Assembly: GCA_937122485.1 (NCBI GenBank)
Contig: CAKZKH010000052.1
Location: 1-33,693, forward strand
Reading direction: 5' to 3'
Source of the DNA: an uncultured bacterium
GTDB lineage: Bacteria; Bipolaricaulota; Bipolaricaulia; Bipolaricaulales; Bipolaricaulaceae
Length of the DNA stretch: 33,693 bases
Part shown: piece by piece, positions 7,996 to 15,429 of the stretch
Layout of the letters: each line of letters opens with the position of its first letter
Numbering within the stretch: position 1 is the stretch's first letter
Notes under the pieces: model-generated
Seen by the model: the letters and a program-made list of their open reading frames with translations, nothing else
Databases searched by the model: none
Told to the model about the DNA's origin: nothing
Made by a program: the position numbers and the translations under genes

Positions 7996-8872
7996 CGAAG
8001 TCCCGCCCGGTGATCACCCGGCACCCCGTGGGCTGGATGAGCAGCACTTCCAAGACCCCGTCCCCCGCAGCCACAAACAGGCCGTGCTTGTCGGGGAGGA
8101 TCGTCCCAGGCAGGGCCTGCGGTCGGGATCGATCCACCAAGTTCGTCTTGTGGACCTTGACCAAGACGTCCCGGAGGGTGGTGTGGGCTCCAGGCCAGGG
8201 GTTCGTTCCCCGCACCAGGTTGTGAATCCTTGGGCAGGGCCATTCCCAGCGAATGCGGCCGTCTTCCTTGGTGAGCTTGGGGGCCAAGGTCCCCTCGACC
8301 GGCTGGGGTTGAGGAACGAGTTTCCCGGCGACATAGCCCTCGATCGTCTCCACGATCAGCTCGGCCCCCAGGGCGGCCAGGCGCTTCTCCAATTCCCCTG
8401 CCGTCTCGTCGGGGCCGATGGCCGTCTTGGCCTGAAGAAGAATGGGCCCTGTGTCCATCCCTTCGTCGAGCACAAACGTGGTGATGCCCGTTTCCCTTTC
8501 CCCCTGGATGATGGCCCAGTTGATGGGGGCTGCCCCGCGGTACAGGGGAAGAAGCGAGGCGTGGATGTTGACACAGCCCAGGCGGGGCAAGCGCAGCACA
8601 TCCGTGCGCAGAAGCTGCCCAAACGCGGCCACCACCAACAGGTCCAGGTTCAGCTCCCGCAGGCGGGCCAGCACGTCAGGCTTGTTGATGGACTTGGGCT
8701 GGAGCACCGGAAGGCCCAGCTCCAGAGCCTTGACCTTCACCGGGGGCGGGGTGAGCTCCAGGCCTCGGCCTGCTGGTCGATCGGGCTGGGTGATCACCAG
8801 TTCCAGCCCGTAGGTCTCAGCCAAGCGCACCAAAGCAGGGACCGCGAACGTTCCCGTTCCAGCAAACGCCAC
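7955..8872 (-). CDS. fmt: methionyl-tRNA formyltransferase
   Basis: The product is 305 residues. It transfers a formyl group from 10-formyltetrahydrofolate to Met-tRNAfMet to make the bacterial initiator tRNA. The catalytic trio is visible: N102 and H104 in VNIHASLLPLYRGAAPINWA, and D140 in DEGMDTGPIL. The C-terminal OB-like domain starts near residue 205 (LTKEDGRIRWEWP). The GTG at 8872 lies 2 bases past the def stop, so translation is probably coupled. A CTG two codons earlier would restore the usual MRxxFxGT spacing and cannot be excluded. The last 41 bases overlap the MFS gene. Confidence 0.96.
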   Translation of the reverse strand: MAFAGTGTFAVPALVRLAETYGLELVITQPDRPAGRGLELTPPPVKVKALELGLPVLQPKSINKPDVLARLRELNLDLLVVAAFGQLLRTDVLRLPRLGCVNIHASLLPLYRGAAPINWAIIQGERETGITTFVLDEGMDTGPILLQAKTAIGPDETAGELEKRLAALGAELIVETIEGYVAGKLVPQPQPVEGTLAPKLTKEDGRIRWEWPCPRIHNLVRGTNPWPGAHTTLRDVLVKVHKTNLVDRSRPQALPGTILPDKHGLFVAAGDGVLEVLLIQPTGCRVITGRDFVNGYCRYPGEQFV

Positions 8873-8874
8873 CC

Positions 8875-9387
8875 TCAGATTTGCTTGAGCGAAGGCTGCC
8901 CCTCCTTTCCTCTCTCCCGCACTTGCTTGTAGGCCCGCAGGACGCTGCGTCGCTCCTCGGCCGGCAAGTGGTCCACGTACAACACCCCATCCACGTGATC
9001 GATCTCGTGCTGGATAACCCGGGCCTCCAGACCCTCAAGCTTGAGCTCCACAGGGTTTCCTTGCTCGTCCTGGGCTTGGAGGACCACCCACTCGGCCCGG
9101 GGCACGTCGCAGTCCACACCCGGCAAGGACAGGCAGGCCTCGGAGTCCACCACGAGTTCGGGGGAGCGCTGTGTGATCACTGGGTTGAGCAGGACCTTCT
9201 CCTCGTCGCCGAGGCGTACGAGGATGACCCGGTAGGGCAGCCCGATTTGGTTGGCCGCCAGACCAAGGGCATGGACCTCGTGAAAGGCCTTTCGCAGGGC
9301 GGCGCTGGCCTCGGCCGCCTCCGGACTTCCCGGGCGCACGGGGAGGGCCGCCCGGCGCAGATGGGGATCAGGGTATAACTTGACCAT
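8875..9387 (-). CDS. def: peptide deformylase
   Basis: The product is 170 residues. It is a metalloenzyme that removes the formyl group from nascent proteins, the partner reaction to Fmt. The motifs are GLAANQIG (42-49, motif 1), EACLS (83-87, motif 2, usually EGCLS, with metal ligand C85) and QHEIDH (126-131, motif 3, with ligands H127 and H131 and catalytic E128). The Gly-to-Ala change in motif 2 is a mild deviation. The start is the ATG at 9387 (MVKLYPDPHLRR), the family's usual N-terminus; the frame is open further upstream, but that part overlaps recG. It heads a def-fmt operon and is divergent from recG. Confidence 0.96.
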   Translation of the reverse strand: MVKLYPDPHLRRAALPVRPGSPEAAEASAALRKAFHEVHALGLAANQIGLPYRVILVRLGDEEKVLLNPVITQRSPELVVDSEACLSLPGVDCDVPRAEWVVLQAQDEQGNPVELKLEGLEARVIQHEIDHVDGVLYVDHLPAEERRSVLRAYKQVRERGKEGQPSLKQI

Positions 9388-9391
9388 GGTC

Positions 9392-9420
9392 TTGGCCCCG
9401 TCCGAGGGGCCGCTTATTAT
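9392..9420 (+). promoter_or_regulatory. candidate recG promoter
   Basis: TTGGCC (9392-9397), a 17-base spacer and TATTAT (9415-9420) lie just before the recG ATG at 9434. The transcript would begin about 7 bases before the start codon, barely including the GAAGGG at 9422-9427. Confidence 0.5.
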
Positions 9421-9443
9421 AGAAGGGCAGGAAATGCCGACAA
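9416..9443 (-). promoter_or_regulatory. candidate def-fmt promoter
   Basis: On the minus strand TTGTCG (9443-9438), a 16-base spacer and a perfect TATAAT (9421-9416) precede the def ATG at 9387. The -10 box overlaps the -10 box of the divergent recG promoter, so the two polymerases would compete for the site. Confidence 0.6.
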
Positions 9444-11707
9444 AAAGGGAAAGTCTTCCCGCCCGGGTGGAGCTCGTCCGCAAGGTGTTGGAGCTTGAGC
9501 GCAAGAAGGGGTTCACCGACCGGGCGGTGGTGGGGGGCCTGGAGGCCTTCCTGCGAACCCAGCTCCCCGAAGCAGGCCCGGTGCTCGCCGGCTACCGCTC
9601 ATGGCCAGCCCCACAACGGGCCCAGGCCGTGGCCATCTTGGAACGGAGAATTCAGGACGTGGCCCAAGGAAAACAAGCCCTTCAACTGCCCCGGATCACG
9701 GAGCTCCCCGGCGTTGGACCCAGGCGCGCTGAGCAACTGGCAAAGCTGGGAATCCAGACCGTGGAGGATCTGCTCACCTTCCTCCCCCGCCGCTTGGAGG
9801 ATCGATCGGTGCTCAAGCCCATTGGGCAGGTCCGAGACGGAGAAACGTGCTTGATCGAAGGCACCGTGCGGGTCAAGGCCCGGTCCCAGGTGCGGCCCAG
9901 GCTGGAACTCCTCAAGGTGGCCGTGGATGACGGAACGGGAATCCTGTACGCAATCTGGTTCAACCAACCTTGGAGGGCCGACCAACTCCAACAGGGACAA
10001 CGCTACGCCCTGTACGGGAAGGTTCAGCTCCGGTTCGGGGAGCTGCAGATGGAAAACCCCATTTGGGAAAGGGCGGGGGTGCGCAGGCTCACCGGGCGGC
10101 TGGTGCCCATCTACCCCAGCACCGAGGGCCTTTCCCAGCCCGTCCTCCAGGGCCTGATCCGCAAGGCGCTCGGCTCGTGGGGGGAAGAACTGGCCGATGT
10201 TGTCCCCGAAAGGATCCGCCAAGAGAACGGGCTGCTCCCGCGCCGGGAGGCCCTGAGGAAAATTCACTTCCCCCGCAGCGGGGAGGAGTTTCAAGAGGCC
10301 CGCAACTCCCTGGCCTTTGAGGAACTTTTTCTTCTTCAGGTGGGGGTGCTCACCCGCCGCAAGGAACAGGCCCGCCGGGGACGGATGCTTTCCCCCCCCG
10401 CGGGCGCCCTGACCCAATTCCTGGGTTGTTTGCCCTACCTGCCTACCCCATCCCAGCGCCGGGCCCTGGAGGCCATCCACGAGGACCTCCAAGCGCCCTA
10501 TCCCATGCTCCGGCTTCTCCAGGGGGACGTGGGCTCGGGCAAGACCGCCGTGGCCGCCGGTGCGTGCGCCCTGACCGCTTCCGCGGGAGCTCAGGCCGCG
10601 GTGATGGCCCCCACCGAGATCCTTGCCGACCAGCACTTCCTCTCCTTCTCGGCCATCCTAGACAAGCTGGGGATCCGGGTGGACCGCCTGATCGGTAGCC
10701 TGACCCACAAGGAACGCAAGAGGGTGTTGGCAGACGTGGAGTCAGGCAAGGCCCAGGTGGTGGTGGGAACCCACGCCCTGATTCAGGAAGACGTGGTGTT
10801 CAAGGACCTCGGGCTTGTGGTGGTGGACGAACAGCACCGGTTCGGGGTGATCCAGCGCGCAGCTCTGGAGCACAAGGGAGAGGGAACCAACGTTCTGGTG
10901 ATGTCCGCCACCCCTATCCCCCGCACGATCGTGCTCACCTTGTACGGGGAGTTTTCCCTCTCGGTCCTAGAGGAGATGCCCGCCCCGCGCGGCAAGGTGC
11001 GATCCGTGGAAGTCCCTCCTCAGCAGCGGGAGGAGGTGTACAGGGAGGTAGCCCAGCTTCTGGAGCGGGGAGAGAAGGGGTACGTGATTTTCCCTGTTGT
11101 GGAGGAGTCCGAGGACCGGGACCTCCGGGCCGCTGTGCAGGGCTTTGGGGAACTCCAGGCCCGCCTGGGGAAGTTCGGGGTCGACCTTGTCCACGGGCGA
11201 ATGACCCTGGAGGAGAGGCGGGCGGCCATGGCCCGGTTCCGGACCGGGGAGATCCGGCTGCTGGTGGCCACGACGGTTGTGGAGGTGGGGGTGGATGTGC
11301 CCGATGCCTCGTTCGTGGTCATTGAACACGCCGAGCGGTTTGGCTTGGCCCAGCTCCACCAAATCCGGGGCCGCATCGGTCGGCGCGGGCAGCCGGCCTG
11401 GTGCTACGCCATCGCCGATCCTTCCACCGAGGAGGCTCGGGAGCGCCTCGCCGCCTTCACAAGCCACAACGACGGATTTACCATTGCCGAGGAGGACTTG
11501 CGGATCCGTGGGCCCGGCGACCTGTTGGGCACCGAACAGTCCGGTTTCCTGGCCCAGTTCCGGGCAGCCGACCTTGCCAGGGACCTGCCCCTTCTGGAAA
11601 GGGCCCGTGCCGAAGCGTTACGATTGGTGGACCAAGGCGTTCCTCAGCCCGTGGCCCATGAGGTGAACCGGCGGTTTGGAAAGAGCCTGGAGCTGTTGGG
11701 AGTGTAA
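9434..11707 (+). CDS. recG: ATP-dependent DNA helicase RecG
   Basis: The product is 757 residues. RecG remodels stalled forks and branch-migrates Holliday junctions. Residues 1-80 form a helical N-terminal extension absent from the E. coli type (about 690 residues) and known from Thermotoga RecG. The wedge/OB domain starts near LPGVGPRRAEQLAKLGI. Helicase motifs are GDVGSGKT (364-371, Walker A), DEQH (465-468, Walker B), MSATPIPRT (490-498), TTVVEVGVDVPDA (motif V) and QLHQIRGRIGRRG (motif VI). The start is the ATG at 9434 with GAAGGG at 9422-9427; a TTG at 9380 would run back over def. It is the first gene of recG-gatC-qng1-tgt. Confidence 0.96.
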   Translation: MPTKRESLPARVELVRKVLELERKKGFTDRAVVGGLEAFLRTQLPEAGPVLAGYRSWPAPQRAQAVAILERRIQDVAQGKQALQLPRITELPGVGPRRAEQLAKLGIQTVEDLLTFLPRRLEDRSVLKPIGQVRDGETCLIEGTVRVKARSQVRPRLELLKVAVDDGTGILYAIWFNQPWRADQLQQGQRYALYGKVQLRFGELQMENPIWERAGVRRLTGRLVPIYPSTEGLSQPVLQGLIRKALGSWGEELADVVPERIRQENGLLPRREALRKIHFPRSGEEFQEARNSLAFEELFLLQVGVLTRRKEQARRGRMLSPPAGALTQFLGCLPYLPTPSQRRALEAIHEDLQAPYPMLRLLQGDVGSGKTAVAAGACALTASAGAQAAVMAPTEILADQHFLSFSAILDKLGIRVDRLIGSLTHKERKRVLADVESGKAQVVVGTHALIQEDVVFKDLGLVVVDEQHRFGVIQRAALEHKGEGTNVLVMSATPIPRTIVLTLYGEFSLSVLEEMPAPRGKVRSVEVPPQQREEVYREVAQLLERGEKGYVIFPVVEESEDRDLRAAVQGFGELQARLGKFGVDLVHGRMTLEERRAAMARFRTGEIRLLVATTVVEVGVDVPDASFVVIEHAERFGLAQLHQIRGRIGRRGQPAWCYAIADPSTEEARERLAAFTSHNDGFTIAEEDLRIRGPGDLLGTEQSGFLAQFRAADLARDLPLLERARAEALRLVDQGVPQPVAHEVNRRFGKSLELLGV

Positions 11708-11709
11708 CG

Positions 11710-11997
11710 GTGATCGACGACGAAACGCTTGAGCGGATCGAGACCCTGGCTGGGCTGCGTCTCTCTCCCCAACAGCGGGAGAAGATGCGCCAGGACTTGT
11801 CCCGAATCCTTGCGTACTTCCAGAAGCTCCAAGAAGTGCCCACCGACAGCGTACAACCCTTCGACCCGCTGGCCGGCCAGACCAACGCCTGGAGGGAAGA
11901 CGTACCCCGGCCTTCGCTGCCCAGGGACCAGGCCCTGGCCAACGCCCCTGCAACCCGCGAGGGTCACTTCTTCGTTCCCCCGGTGTTCGAGGAGTAA
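11710..11997 (+). CDS. gatC: Asp-tRNA(Asn)/Glu-tRNA(Gln) amidotransferase subunit C
   Basis: The product is 95 residues, the usual size. GatC stabilises the GatA-GatB complex that amidates mischarged Glu-tRNAGln or Asp-tRNAAsn. The family pattern is clear: ETLERIETLAGLRLSP, then RQDLSRILAYFQKLQEVPTD, then PSLPRDQALANAP and a C-terminal GHFFVPPVFEE. The GTG at 11710 is preceded by GGGAG, 7 bases away, within the end of recG. gatA and gatB are not in the window, so the complex is encoded elsewhere in part. Only two bases separate it from recG. Confidence 0.94.
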   Translation: MIDDETLERIETLAGLRLSPQQREKMRQDLSRILAYFQKLQEVPTDSVQPFDPLAGQTNAWREDVPRPSLPRDQALANAPATREGHFFVPPVFEE

Positions 11998-12004
11998 AGC
12001 TACT

Positions 12005-12940
12005 GTGCGGGAAAACCCTGTCCGAACCAGCGCCCGGTTCGTTATGGGTCAGGCCCAGGGGGTCCGGCTGGATGCCCAAGCTCTAGACCGCCTTGCCCAG
12101 GAACTTCTTGGCTTGCCCCCGAACGCCTGGGAGGGCCGCTACCACTTCCGCGGCGAGGAAGAGCTGACCCTGCGCTACCTTTTGGTGCTGGACACCCTGA
12201 ACTACTGCTTCTGGCCAGACAAAAGTTGGCACGTGGTCGGGCCGGAGGGCGAACGGCTGAGCGGCTACGTCGCCCTGGCCTACGCCCTCCGCCGCGCCGC
12301 CGAAAATGCCCCCGAGTTCTTTGATCCCCAACACTTGGCCCACCTGGACGAGCCGGCGCTGCGGGACGTCTTGGGGGCCATCCCCCTTCTTCCTTGGCGG
12401 GTCCAAGGCTGCCGGGAAGTGGGGCGGGTGTTGGTTCAGTGGGGCTCGGCCCGGGCCTTCTTTGCGGCCGCCCGGGGCTCGTGCTTCCGCCTGGTGGAGC
12501 TCCTCACCGCCCACCTCCCCTCGTTCCGGGACAGCGCGGTCTACCGCGGCCGCTGGGTGTGCTTCCACAAGCGGGCCCAAATCCTGTGCGCCGACCTTGC
12601 GGGGACTTTCGGCGAACGAGGCCCTGGCGCCCTCGAGGACCTGGCCTGGTTGACCGCATTTGCCGATTACAAGCTTCCCCAAATCCTCTGGGCCCGGGGG
12701 GCGTTGGTGCCCCACCCCCGCCTGGCCCAGCGCATTCTCGCCAAGGAGGAGATCCCCGCGGGAAGTCCAGAAGAGGTGGAGATCCGCGCGGCCACGGTGT
12801 GGGCAGCCGAGGAGTTGACCCAGCGCCTCCAGGCCCAAGGCCGAACGATCCGGGCTTTCGAGGTGGACTGGTTGCTGTGGAACCTCTCCCAGAGCCTGGT
12901 CTCTGTCCCCCACCACCGCACCCGGACGCGGGCGTACTGA
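12005..12940 (+). CDS. queuosine 5'-phosphate N-glycosylase (Qng1, DUF2419)
   Basis: The product is 311 residues, the normal length for the DUF2419/Q_salvage family (human QNG1/C9orf64; a bacterial member from Sphaerobacter has been studied). Family members hydrolyse queuosine 5'-phosphate to release queuine for reuse. Visible family blocks are YHF (46-48), LDTLNYCFWPD (62-72), HKRAQILCADL (188-198), LTAFADYKLPQILW (216-229), GSPEEVEIRA (253-262) and EVDWLLWNLSQ (286-296). The GTG at 12005 has GAGGAG 10 bases upstream, in the end of gatC. The next gene, one base away, is tgt, which would insert the released base into tRNA. The tight pairing strongly supports the function. Confidence 0.88.
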   Translation: MRENPVRTSARFVMGQAQGVRLDAQALDRLAQELLGLPPNAWEGRYHFRGEEELTLRYLLVLDTLNYCFWPDKSWHVVGPEGERLSGYVALAYALRRAAENAPEFFDPQHLAHLDEPALRDVLGAIPLLPWRVQGCREVGRVLVQWGSARAFFAAARGSCFRLVELLTAHLPSFRDSAVYRGRWVCFHKRAQILCADLAGTFGERGPGALEDLAWLTAFADYKLPQILWARGALVPHPRLAQRILAKEEIPAGSPEEVEIRAATVWAAEELTQRLQAQGRTIRAFEVDWLLWNLSQSLVSVPHHRTRTRAY

Positions 12941-12941
12941 C

Positions 12942-14138
12942 GTGAGCATGGAGTTCCAAGTCCTCCACAGGGTTGCGGGAAGCGAGGCCCGGCTGGGCCT
13001 GCTGCGCACAGCCCACGGGGACATTCGGACCCCGGCGTTTGTGGCCGTGGCCACCCGGGGCACGGTAAAAGCCCTGTCTGCAGAAGACGTGGCTGCCCTG
13101 GGTGTAGAAGTGTTGATCGCCAACACCTATCACCTGGCCTTGCGGCCCGGGGCCGAAGCGGTCGCGGCCCTGGGGGGCCTGCATGGGTTCACCGGGTGGA
13201 AAGGCCCGTGGTTCACGGACTCCGGGGGTTTTCAGGTCTTCTCCTTGGGGGCCGGCAAGGTGCACGGGGTGGGCAAGATCGCCTCCATATTTCCCGGAGA
13301 GGCCTCAGCCCGGCCGGTGGGGGAGTCCCTGGTGGAGCTCACCGAGCAGGGGGCCAAGTTCCGGTCCATCGTGGACGGCGGGTGGGTGTTGTTCACCCCC
13401 GAGGAGGTTATACGCCTGGAGCGGCTGTTGGGGGCGGATGTGATCCTCCCCTTGGACGAGTGCACCTCGCCGTTTCACGACGAGGTGTACACCCGGCAGG
13501 CCATGGAGCGGACCCATCGCTGGGGGGAGCGGGCGCTGCGGGCCTTCGAGCAGACCCAGGGGCTTGGGCCCAATTCCCACCAAGCCCTGTGGGGCATTGT
13601 GCAAGGGGGGGCGTACGAGGAGCTGCGGCGCACCTCGGCCCGCACCATTGCCTCCCTGGGCTTCCCCGGCTTCGCCATTGGAGGCTCCTTGGGCAAATCC
13701 AAGGAGGACGTACGCAACGTATTGGCCTGGTCGGTAGCCGAACTCCCTACCCACCGCCCGCGGCACCTTTTGGGCATCGGCGCGGTGGAGGACATCTTGA
13801 TGGCCGTGCAGTACGGGATGGACACCTTCGACTGCGCGGCGCCCACCCGGCTGGCCCGCAACGGGGCCTTGCTCACGTTCTCCGCTGAAGGATTTAAGCT
13901 CAACATCGACAACGCGGCCTACCGCACCGACCCCCGCCCCATCGAAGAAGACTGCGACTGCCCCACGTGCCAGCGCTATTCCCGGGCCTTCCTGCGCCAC
14001 CTGCTGCGCTCGGGCGAGCTTTCCTACTTCCGGTTGGCCACCGTGCACAACCTGCGGTTCATGGTCCGGCTCATGGACCGGGTACGGGCGCGCTTGGCCC
14101 AGGGCCGCTTGCCCACGGTCCAAGCCCTGCAGGGCTGA
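12942..14138 (+). CDS. tgt: tRNA-guanine transglycosylase, probably queuine-using
   Basis: The product is 398 residues, slightly longer than the usual 370-380. TGT swaps G34 of tRNAs with GUN anticodons for preQ1 (most bacteria) or queuine (eukaryotes and salvage bacteria). Active-site pieces are TDSGGFQVF (92-100), LDECTS (171-176), IVQGG and MDTFDCAAPTRLARNG (293-308). Zinc ligands are C338, C340, C343 and H369. Two features depart from the E. coli type. An insertion of about 25 residues follows FSLGAGK (about 104-128). The substrate loop reads AIGGSLGKSKED (245-256) where preQ1 enzymes have GGLAVGEP. From memory, both resemble chlamydial and Patescibacteria-like TGTs. The start may be the GTG at 12942 or the ATG at 12948; translation is likely coupled to qng1. 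Confidence 0.95.
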   Translation: MSMEFQVLHRVAGSEARLGLLRTAHGDIRTPAFVAVATRGTVKALSAEDVAALGVEVLIANTYHLALRPGAEAVAALGGLHGFTGWKGPWFTDSGGFQVFSLGAGKVHGVGKIASIFPGEASARPVGESLVELTEQGAKFRSIVDGGWVLFTPEEVIRLERLLGADVILPLDECTSPFHDEVYTRQAMERTHRWGERALRAFEQTQGLGPNSHQALWGIVQGGAYEELRRTSARTIASLGFPGFAIGGSLGKSKEDVRNVLAWSVAELPTHRPRHLLGIGAVEDILMAVQYGMDTFDCAAPTRLARNGALLTFSAEGFKLNIDNAAYRTDPRPIEEDCDCPTCQRYSRAFLRHLLRSGELSYFRLATVHNLRFMVRLMDRVRARLAQGRLPTVQALQG

Positions 14139-14183
14139 ACGGGCCTGGTCGCGGGCCCTCTGGCCAACGAGCTTGGTTTTTCA

Positions 14184-14189
14184 TATATT
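14184..14189 (+). promoter_or_regulatory. candidate -10 box, leaderless arrangement
   Basis: TATATT stands 8 bases before the ATG at 14198, which has no Shine-Dalgarno. The start of transcription would fall at or next to the start codon. A -35 at the right distance is poor (CTGGCC). Confidence 0.4.
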
Positions 14190-14197
14190 CCCTGTCC

Positions 14198-15136
14198 ATG
14201 AGCCCGCGTTTGTTCGGCCTCTTGCTCGGGACCCTAGTCGGCGTGCTGGCGGGGGTGACGCTTCAAGCCACGGCCCAAGAGTTTGAGCTGAATGCGGAAA
14301 ACGGCTGGTGGCCAAGGGAGAACACCCCTGCGGGTCGGAAACCCTCGGGGAGAATAGCGGTCTCCATCGCCGGGGTGGGCAACTTCACGGTCGAGGCCTC
14401 CGCCGTGCGCACGGTGCGGCCCGACGTCTTCCAACAGGGCCACTTTTCCGTGTTTGACCTCCTGGTGCACCTGGGCGAGCGCGGGGCCATCCGCCTGACC
14501 TACCGGTTTGCCGAAGACATGGCCACCCACGTGATTGAGGACCTCAACGGGCAGAGCGGGTGGTGGTACGAAGCCCACTACGCCGGGGGAGGATTTGAAT
14601 CGAACGCGGTGCGCATGGACCTTTACCCGGTCAAGGACGGCACCCGGGTGCGTTTCTTCCGGGAGGATGCCAAGAGGCTCGCCGAGTTGTACGCGGCGTT
14701 CCGGGCCGAAGTGGCCCGCTGGCGGAACCACGGAAACCGTACGATCATTCCCCAAGTGCTGATCCGCGGGCCCAACTGGACCCTGACCTTCAAGGACGTG
14801 GAGGTGCGGCCCTTTGACTGGCGCGGGGACGTCCTCCAACCGGGCGTGGTCACCGCCCTGGACGTGCTGTTGAGCTTGGGCGAACAAGGACTGTTGGCAG
14901 CGCTCAAGCTCACCTGGTACCCCAAAATCGGCCGGGCCGATCCCATCGACAACTTTTTTGTGGAGCTCATCGCCGCAGGCGGGAAGTCCGCCCAAGCCGT
15001 GGGAAGCTGCGGGTTCATCTACGAGGTTGGGGAGTCCACCTTCCGCCAGTTCAAGGGCAACTTTGTGCACATGGCCTCGGATGTCCGGGTCATCCTGTGT
15101 CCGGAGTACATGGAGTGGTCCTGGAGGTGCTTGTGA
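14198..15136 (+). CDS. secreted protein with duplicated DUF4430-like domain
   Basis: The product is 312 residues. The N-terminus (MSPRLFGLLLGTLVGVLAG) is a signal peptide or anchor. The body holds two similar units. The first runs from about 60 (VRPDVFQQGHFSVFDLLVHL, then LGERGAIRLTYRF). The second runs from about 205 (VLQPGVVTALDVLLSLGEQG, then LLAALKLTWYP). Each ends in a Tyr/Trp-rich strand region with long aromatic loops (NGQSGWWYEAHYAGGGFESN). The pattern of a helix starting with VxDLL followed by beta strands and a G-W motif recalls DUF4430 domains, which are surface ligand-binding modules. That similarity is weak and from memory. It overlaps the DUF4405-like gene by 4 bases (GTGA), so the two are co-translated. 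Confidence 0.7.
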   Translation: MSPRLFGLLLGTLVGVLAGVTLQATAQEFELNAENGWWPRENTPAGRKPSGRIAVSIAGVGNFTVEASAVRTVRPDVFQQGHFSVFDLLVHLGERGAIRLTYRFAEDMATHVIEDLNGQSGWWYEAHYAGGGFESNAVRMDLYPVKDGTRVRFFREDAKRLAELYAAFRAEVARWRNHGNRTIIPQVLIRGPNWTLTFKDVEVRPFDWRGDVLQPGVVTALDVLLSLGEQGLLAALKLTWYPKIGRADPIDNFFVELIAAGGKSAQAVGSCGFIYEVGESTFRQFKGNFVHMASDVRVILCPEYMEWSWRCL

Positions 15137-15429
15137 GCGGGCGCACGCGGTTGGCTGTAAACACGGGCATCGACTGGCTTCTCATCCTCACCGGCCTTCC
15201 CTTGGCCGTTTCCTCGCTTCTCCTTTGGGTGGTCTTCCCCCGGGGGTTTTACGCCCACCGCCTGCTTTGGCGGGAAATCCACCTTTGGTCCGGACTGGCT
15301 TTTGGGGTGCTGAGTGCCCTCCACTTGGCCTTGCACCTTCCCCAGCTTTGGCGGTGCACCAAGGCCCTGGTATTGCCCTCTTCAAGGAGAGGTCCGCGTG
15401 ACTCGACGTGCTCGCCAACCGGGCTTTAG
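15133..15429 (+). CDS. small membrane protein, DUF4405-like
   Basis: The product is 98 residues. The GTG at 15133 overlaps the previous stop codon and has GGAGG at 15123-15127. Two membrane helices are clear (TGIDWLLILTGLPLAVSSLL and the segment around 52-70), with histidines at 50 (REIHLWSG), 64 and 68 (LHLALHLP). This resembles DUF4405 proteins, which look like half of a cytochrome b561-type bundle and may bind haem through such histidines. Haem binding is an inference. The last 32 bases overlap the acyltransferase gene, so the C-terminal 20 residues are probably a poorly constrained tail. Confidence 0.65.
   Translation: MSGRTRLAVNTGIDWLLILTGLPLAVSSLLLWVVFPRGFYAHRLLWREIHLWSGLAFGVLSALHLALHLPQLWRCTKALVLPSSRRGPRDSTCSPTGL

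Noticed and set aside
14139-14160. Hairpin after tgt as a terminator (GGGCC...GGCCC)
   Set aside because: The stem is only 5 bp and no T tract follows directly.
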